From: Pseudomonadota bacterium
Lineage (GTDB): Bacteria > Myxococcota_A > Polyangia > Fen-1088
DNA: 5,188 bases
Assembly (NCBI GenBank): GCA_017881285.1
Contig: JADGRD010000330.1
Span: 1-5,188, forward strand
Direction: 5' to 3'
Numbering within the stretch: position 1 is the first letter of the stretch; each line of letters starts with the position of its first letter. Shown here piece after piece: positions 1-3,804 of this stretch. Under the pieces are notes generated by a model. That model was given only the letters and a program-made list of their open reading frames with translations. It made no database searches and was not told the origin of the DNA. Both the position numbers and the translations under genes were made by a program.

Positions 1-784
1 GCAGCGTCCCGGACACCGCCCCGGCCGGGGCCCGCGCGCCGGGGGCCAGGTCGAGGAACCTGGCCATCCCGAAGTCGAGCAGCTTGACCAAGTCGAAGCT
101 CCCTTCGGGCTCGACCCCCAGGCGCATGCCCTTCGCCTTGCTGCGGCGGACGATGCGGCGCCGGCCCTCGCGCTTGCAGAGGAAGATGTCGGCCGGTTTG
201 AGACCGCCGTGGACGATGCCGGCCTCGTGCGCCGCGCCCAGTCCGCGTGCCACCTGCCGGAGGATGTTGATGGCCTCGAAGAGTGGCACGCGCTGAACCC
301 GGTGCAGGCGGTCCCGCAGGCTCTCGCCCTCCAGATACTCCATCGCGAGGAAGACCGTGCCATCGGGCGTGGTGCCGAGGTCGGTCACGTCGATGACGTT
401 GGGGTGGCGAATGCGGCTGGTGGCCCTGGCCTCGCCGATGAACTCCTCCACGACTTCCTTCCTCCGGGCGCCGCGGTCGTGCAGGACCTTGATGGCGATC
501 GGCTTGCTTTGGGCGACGTGGCGGCCGCGGTAGACCACGCCCGTCCCGCCCTCGCCGATGACGCCTTTGATCTCGTAGTCGCCGACCCGCTTGCCCACCC
601 GCGCCATGGCCTCGGCCGACACCAGAGGCGCTGCGTCGTGCGGGCAACTGTCCAAGGTCCCGGTCACTATTTGACCGCACTTGGTACAGGTACGAGTGGT
701 CCCTGCGTTATGTTGCAGTGTGTCCTGCACTGCTGGCGAGTCTCCCATGCCTGTTTGTGGCTTCCCAGCCGCATTGTGGGGCAT
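1..784 (-). CDS. Hanks-type Ser/Thr protein kinase with N-terminal zinc-ribbon-like segment; probable pseudokinase (3' end outside window)
   Basis: This is the first 261 residues of a Pkn-type eukaryotic-like kinase, cut at the left edge inside the activation segment, before the APE motif. Residues 33-50 carry CTKCG and CPHD, a zinc-ribbon-like segment frequent ahead of myxobacterial kinase domains. The kinase domain begins near residue 69. It shows the Gly-rich loop GEGGTG (77-82), the ATP-anchoring Lys99 in IAIK, a likely alpha-C Glu118, HPN (127-129), the hinge MEYLEG (148-153) and DFG (237-239). The catalytic loop reads HGGLKPADIF (192-201) where HRDLKPxNIF is expected, so the catalytic Asp is Gly and the metal-binding Asn is Asp. 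A roughly 30-residue Arg/Lys-rich stretch (203-234) separates this loop from DFG and is longer than usual. I chose the ATG at 784 over the internal ATG at 607 because the zinc-ribbon segment is in frame upstream and AGGA lies 8 nt before it; 748 is a second possible start. It probably acts in the cytoplasm, with a membrane anchor possibly lying beyond the edge. The kinase fold is secure; the lack of phosphotransfer is inferred. Confidence 0.93.
   Translation of the reverse strand, partial: MPHNAAGKPQTGMGDSPAVQDTLQHNAGTTRTCTKCGQIVTGTLDSCPHDAAPLVSAEAMARVGKRVGDYEIKGVIGEGGTGVVYRGRHVAQSKPIAIKVLHDRGARRKEVVEEFIGEARATSRIRHPNVIDVTDLGTTPDGTVFLAMEYLEGESLRDRLHRVQRVPLFEAINILRQVARGLGAAHEAGIVHGGLKPADIFLCKREGRRRIVRRSKAKGMRLGVEPEGSFDLVKLLDFGMARFLDLAPGARAPAGAVSGTL
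635..688 (-). other. Zinc-ribbon-like segment at the kinase N-terminus
   Basis: Residues 33-50 of the kinase contain Cys33-x-x-Cys36-Gly and, ten residues on, Cys47-Pro-His49-Asp50. Only three Cys are present; His49 or Asp50 could be a fourth ligand. Similar CxxCG...CPxDG segments sit before the kinase domain in many myxobacterial kinases. Zinc binding is inferred from the motif alone. Confidence 0.6.
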
Positions 785-792
785 GATTTCTG

Positions 793-796
793 TCCT
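793..796 (-). promoter_or_regulatory. Ribosome binding site deciding the kinase start
   Basis: On the minus strand AGGA is followed by 8 nt (CAGAAATC) and the ATG at 784-782. The alternative ATG at 748 has only AGG one base away, too close to work as a normal Shine-Dalgarno. This supports 784 as the start. Confidence 0.6.
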
Positions 797-825
797 GGCG
801 CAGCTATTCGGCAGGTCTGCTTACG

Positions 826-3573
826 TCATTTCGGGTCCGTTGCGTCGCCCAAGCCATCTAAATAATTGAAATAACTAGTGTTATTACCGATTTGCCTTGC
901 CGAGCGTCGCCCGCGCCCGGGCTGCGCCCCGTGCGACCGCGACCGGCGGCCAGACGCGGCCGCGAACGCGATCGCCAAGAATGCCAAGATTGCCCCCGTA
1001 CTGTCGGGTCTCGACGGGCTTGCCATGTGACATCCACAACCGGAGGAGCCCGATGCCTGCGTTCCGGTCGAACCGGCGTTTCCAGTCGCACCGCCGGTAG
1101 GGCCGCCCGTGCCACCATTTCCGGTCGCGCCGCCGCTACTGGTCGCTCCGCCGGCGGCCCCGCCATTTCCGGTCGTGCCGCCGCTTGCGATTGCTCCCCC
1201 GCTACCGCTGCCGCCGCCGTTCCCGGTGGGGCCGCCCGTGCCGCCGCTCCCGCTCGCTCCCCCCGTGCCGCTGGGCGTGGAGCTCTTGCCGAGACTGTAG
1301 AGGTATCCATAGAGCGCGGTCTTGCCGCGCATGGTCTGCTGGGGTGTGAACTCGTTGTGTGCCCAGACCCACGGCGTATCGAAGCATCCCTCGCCGATCG
1401 GCCAGGTGTTCTTGAAATCCGCGGGATAGCTATCCTTGTACAACTTGGACGGCGACCCCATGGTCATGCTCGTGTCCCAGTCGTCGAGGTTGCAGTACGG
1501 CGTCTGGCCGGGCGTGGTGCCTGGCACACCGTCGTCGCGGCCGGCGGTGTACATCTGCTTCACGCCCCGTTTCGATTCGAGTGGCGTGGTGGAGGTGCCC
1601 ATCTCGATGAGGTTGGCCGGGTTCCTGCCGAGGCCCCAGTCAGCCTCGAGGGCCAGCGCCTTACGAAAGAGATCCTTCTCGGTCGCGTCCGAGGTCACGG
1701 CGTGCGCAACCAGCGTGTGGTGTACGTTCTGGATGGTGCGGAAGTAGCCGTCGTTTTCGTTGGTTGAGCGTCGTGATGGCCGCGTATCCATCTTGCTGGT
1801 CTCGACGGTCTTGGCCTGGCTGATGACCGACGCCTTCATGTAGTCCCACAGCGACCGGAAGTGAACCGTCTGCGGCGTCATCAGGTAGCCGGCGGTGGCC
1901 CAGAGCTGGTTCCTGCCGCTGTTCAGGATCTCGGCGGTGGCCGTGGTGCAAACGCTCTCGCTCTGCACGACCGCCTCGTAGGTCTGGTCGCCGGTGACGT
2001 TGTAGAGGAATGCGGCCGCCGTCATCTTGAGGTCGCGCCCTCGGAACGTCGCCCCGCCCGCGTCCATGGTCTTGTCCAGCATCGTGTCGCGGGAGCCATT
2101 GCCGACGCCGTACGCCTCGCCCGCGGACGCCTTGTACTGGTCGGCCAGGGCCGTATTGCCCGCGATACGGAAGGCATCGGCCAACATGGCGGCGTTGGCC
2201 GCGCTCGCCCAGGCTGCCATGGCATTGGTACCGGCCTGGAAGAACTCATCCTTGGAATTGGGGTTGGTGATGCCGTACCCGAATTCCTTGCCATCGCGCA
2301 CGCGCAACCAGAAATCCACCTCGTAGCGGGCCTCGTCGAGGATGTCCGGGATGCCGTTGCCGCTCTCCGCGATGCCGGCGTTGTCGTCGCGGATGGCGCC
2401 CTTGCTCAGGATGAACGGTAGCAGCATGTCGTAGACGATCGAGATGTGACCAAGGTGCCGATCCTTGTCGGCGGCGTCGGCGTGTCCACCCCATCCGTTG
2501 TCGTTGGTCGGGTTGCCCGTCTTGCGGAACTTTGCCCAGTCGTCCGGGTGGTCCCACACGTCGCTCGGCGAGAACGAGCTCCACTGGGCATCGGTGGGCT
2601 GCATGGTGGTGATGTAGACCTTGGTGTCCGCGGGATCCTTGCCTGGAATGTATAGCGGCGTGCGCGGTGGCGGCGAAAGCTTGGCGGCGTTGTCCTGCCC
2701 CAGGCGCATGTAGAAGAAGCCACGCACCGTGATCTTGAAGGGATCGCCATAGATCGCCGGCGCGACCTGGAAGTCCTGGCTGCACCCGACACCATCGACC
2801 ACCAAGCGGTAGGTTCCCTGCGTGGCGAAGGACGAGAAGTCCACCGCCCACACCGACGAGCGCGTGAGGTTGTAGCCGCCGACGTCGGAGCCGCTCGCCT
2901 TCCACAAGGCGACCTGCCCGACCTCGGTCGGCTGGTTGGTCGCAACGTCAACCAGGTAGACCTTGTTGCCGACGAAGGCCTTGTAGTCGCGCGCGCCGCC
3001 GTCGCCCAGCCAAGAATAGAGATCGGCCGCCTTGTGGGGCGCGTCCGGCGCATAGCCCACCAGGTTCACGTGCACTGCCTCGGAGCGGGTGTTGTACACG
3101 TCGAAGGTGAAGGGTTGCGACGTGACGTCGGCGTTGGTCGCCGCGGCGATTTCCAGCGTGTACGACAGGCCTTGCTGCAACGAGGTCGGCAGCTTGAGGT
3201 AGATCCAGTGCTGGTAGGTGTACTCGTACGCGTAGTCGCTGCTCACCCAGCCCCCCTGGGACTGGCCGCTCAGTTTCTTCTTGCGCGAGCACGCGGTGGG
3301 GTTCTTGCCAGCCGTGCCGTAGCTTGCGTCCTGCGACGACTTGATGGTCCAGCTGCTCGTCAGGGCGGCAGCGGTCGTGCTCAGCTCCGGCGTGTAGCGT
3401 GTGACCTTCTCGCCGGGCACCTCGTGCGCCACGTCACCATCGGACACCTGCACGACGAGGTAGTCCTTGTCGAGCGCGCTCACGCTGATGACCTTGGCCG
3501 CCTCGGCACGCAGCGGCGCGACGACAGGGAGCGCGAACACCGCACATATCGATGAAAGAAGCCGTGTCCTCAT
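826..3573 (-). CDS. Secreted glycoside hydrolase family 9 (endoglucanase-like) protein with Gly-rich linker and MYXO-CTERM-like anchor
   Basis: This 915-residue protein probably hydrolyses beta-1,4-glucan (cellulose-like) chains outside the cell by the inverting GH9 mechanism. Residues 1-26 form a Sec signal peptide (MRTR, hydrophobic stretch, cleavage after AEA/A). Residues 27-165 are a beta-rich domain I cannot assign. Residues 166-272 look like the CelD_N Ig-like domain that precedes many GH9 domains (VHVNLVGYAPD, TYRLVVDGVG). Residues 280-762 are the GH9 (alpha/alpha)6 domain: RGFFYMRLG, then DAAD (Asp366, Asp369) matching the DAGD nucleophile/base pair, NGIPDILDEARYE (406-418), LGRNP (648-652) and NE (740-741), where Glu741 is the likely catalytic acid. 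A Gly/Ser/Thr-rich linker (763-845) leads to Cys846-Gly-Cys848, a hydrophobic helix (859-873) and an Arg cluster. GGGAG lies 6 nt before the ATG. The gene diverges from the Cys-rich repeat protein and lies 41 bp upstream of the kinase. The family is fairly secure; the substrate is inferred. The C-terminal 35 residues are odd (see findings). Confidence 0.92.
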   Translation of the reverse strand: MRTRLLSSICAVFALPVVAPLRAEAAKVISVSALDKDYLVVQVSDGDVAHEVPGEKVTRYTPELSTTAAALTSSWTIKSSQDASYGTAGKNPTACSRKKKLSGQSQGGWVSSDYAYEYTYQHWIYLKLPTSLQQGLSYTLEIAAATNADVTSQPFTFDVYNTRSEAVHVNLVGYAPDAPHKAADLYSWLGDGGARDYKAFVGNKVYLVDVATNQPTEVGQVALWKASGSDVGGYNLTRSSVWAVDFSSFATQGTYRLVVDGVGCSQDFQVAPAIYGDPFKITVRGFFYMRLGQDNAAKLSPPPRTPLYIPGKDPADTKVYITTMQPTDAQWSSFSPSDVWDHPDDWAKFRKTGNPTNDNGWGGHADAADKDRHLGHISIVYDMLLPFILSKGAIRDDNAGIAESGNGIPDILDEARYEVDFWLRVRDGKEFGYGITNPNSKDEFFQAGTNAMAAWASAANAAMLADAFRIAGNTALADQYKASAGEAYGVGNGSRDTMLDKTMDAGGATFRGRDLKMTAAAFLYNVTGDQTYEAVVQSESVCTTATAEILNSGRNQLWATAGYLMTPQTVHFRSLWDYMKASVISQAKTVETSKMDTRPSRRSTNENDGYFRTIQNVHHTLVAHAVTSDATEKDLFRKALALEADWGLGRNPANLIEMGTSTTPLESKRGVKQMYTAGRDDGVPGTTPGQTPYCNLDDWDTSMTMGSPSKLYKDSYPADFKNTWPIGEGCFDTPWVWAHNEFTPQQTMRGKTALYGYLYSLGKSSTPSGTGGASGSGGTGGPTGNGGGSGSGGAIASGGTTGNGGAAGGATSSGGATGNGGTGGPTGGATGNAGSTGTQASGSSGCGCHMASPSRPDSTGAILAFLAIAFAAASGRRSRSHGAQPGRGRRSARQIGNNTSYFNYLDGLGDATDPK
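870..885. repeat. Inverted repeat in an AT-rich island
   Basis: AATAAC and GTTATT are perfect 6-bp arms around a 4-bp centre. They sit in an AT-rich stretch (about 857-895) that contrasts with its GC-rich surroundings. The stretch lies inside the last codons of the GH9 frame and about 75-110 bp before the kinase start, so it could be an operator or promoter element for the kinase. I see no convincing -35/-10 pair in it. The stem is too weak, and lacks a GC core, to be a typical intrinsic terminator. Confidence 0.4.
937..1038 (-). other. MYXO-CTERM-like C-terminal sorting signal of the GH9 protein
   Basis: Residues 846-879 run Cys-Gly-Cys, a short Ser/Pro spacer, the hydrophobic stretch GAILAFLAIAFAAA and RRSR. 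This is the three-part layout of the myxobacterial MYXO-CTERM signal: an invariant Cys, a transmembrane helix and a basic end. In known cases the Cys region is processed and the protein is kept at the cell surface. Here reading continues 36 residues past RRSR, which is atypical. Confidence 0.75.
1039..1287 (-). repeat. Gly/Ser/Thr-rich linker of the GH9 protein, built from imperfect short repeats
   Basis: Residues 763-845 consist almost entirely of Gly, Ser, Thr, Ala and Asn in units such as SGGATGNGG and GTGGPTG. At DNA level a 23-bp unit at 1115-1137 recurs at 1163-1185 with one mismatch, 48 bp (16 codons) away. This suggests growth of the linker by slippage or unequal recombination. Such linkers typically space an enzyme from its anchor. 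Confidence 0.8.
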
Positions 3574-3579
3574 TTCTCA

Positions 3580-3584
3580 CTCCC
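3580..3584 (-). promoter_or_regulatory. Ribosome binding site of the GH9 gene
   Basis: On the minus strand GGGAG is followed by TGAGAA and the ATG at 3573. The 6-nt spacing is normal and the encoded N-terminus is a good signal peptide, so this start is well supported. Confidence 0.65.
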
Positions 3585-3618
3585 AGGTTGGTGGTTTTCC
3601 GATCCCCGTCCGAAGGCA

Positions 3619-3632
3619 GCTACCCGCTACCC
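3619..3632. repeat. Tandem 7-bp repeat in the divergent intergenic region
   Basis: GCTACCC occurs twice head to tail, upstream of the GH9 ribosome binding site. It may be a regulator half-site pair or chance. Confidence 0.3.
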
Positions 3633-3645
3633 ATGATAACCTCCT
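3620..3645 (-). other. Mini-ORF (MGSG) with a perfect Shine-Dalgarno ahead of the GH9 gene
   Basis: On the minus strand AGGAGG (3645-3640) is followed by 5 nt, ATG (3634-3632), three codons (Gly, Ser, Gly) and TAG (3622-3620), leaving 46 nt to the GH9 ATG. The Shine-Dalgarno is stronger than that of the GH9 gene itself. It could be a leader peptide or an upstream ORF setting translation of the enzyme. It is incompatible with using TATCAT at 3638-3633 as the -10, because transcripts from there would not contain the AGGAGG. Confidence 0.3.
3633..3638 (-). promoter_or_regulatory. Weak -10 candidate for the GH9 gene
   Basis: TATCAT on the minus strand matches the TATAAT consensus at five of six bases, about 60 bp before the GH9 start. 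There is no -35 at 16-18 bp; the nearest TTG-type hexamer (TTGTCC, at 3662-3667) is 23 bp away. It could need an activator, or be chance. Confidence 0.25.
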
Positions 3646-3718
3646 GCCGTTCATGCCGGCTGGACAAATCACCCCTTGCCGGCGCGTCCCAGGCGAACCA
3701 CAGGTCGATGCCAGGGTC

Positions 3719-3727
3719 TGGTATACT
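3719..3727 (+). promoter_or_regulatory. Extended -10 promoter for the Cys-rich repeat protein gene
   Basis: TGGTATACT fits the extended -10 pattern TGnTATAAT, with TATACT at 3722-3727 and TG one base upstream. No good -35 lies at the standard distance, which extended -10 promoters tolerate. Transcription would start near 3734, giving a 5' leader of about 60 nt. Confidence 0.45.
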
Positions 3728-3783
3728 GGGTCGAGACCACCCGGGAAGGTGAGTCATGTCCGAGTCCCCGCCCATTACTGTGT

Positions 3784-3788
3784 AAGGA
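3784..3788 (+). promoter_or_regulatory. Ribosome binding site of the Cys-rich repeat protein gene
   Basis: AAGGA lies 8 nt before the ATG at 3797, a normal spacing. It supports this start, which also yields a signal peptide. Confidence 0.65.
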
Positions 3789-3789
3789 C

Positions 3790-3804
3790 TTTGTCCATGA
3801 CAAA
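3790..3804 (+). promoter_or_regulatory. Inverted repeat enclosing the start codon of the Cys-rich repeat protein
   Basis: TTTGTC and GACAAA are perfect 6-bp arms around CAT; the start codon ATG spans the loop and the 3' arm. In the mRNA this could form a small AU-rich hairpin over the start codon. Its stability would be low, so a regulatory role is speculative. Confidence 0.25.

Noticed and set aside
605..607. ATG at 607 as the kinase start
   Set aside because: The zinc-ribbon-like sequence continues in frame upstream, and a better-spaced Shine-Dalgarno precedes the ATG at 784.
209..865. 218-codon plus-strand ORF opposite the kinase
   Set aside because: It is antisense to a clearly recognisable kinase domain; its translation has no recognisable domain and is typical of GC-rich shadow frames.
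870..885. Intrinsic terminator between the GH9 and kinase genes
   Set aside because: The 6-bp AT-rich stem has no GC core and lies before the GH9 stop codon, so it does not fit a terminator.
1109..1300. Proline-rich plus-strand peptide
   Set aside because: It is only the reverse complement of the Gly-rich linker repeats (GGN codons read backward give Pro).
892..1767. 291-codon plus-strand ORF opposite the GH9 3' half
   Set aside because: It runs across the Gly-rich linker and catalytic region in antisense; the Arg/Ala-rich translation has no family features.
3655..3683. Hairpin from the two GCCGGC sites
   Set aside because: Each site is itself a palindrome, common in GC-rich DNA; pairing is possible, but there is no T-run or other support.
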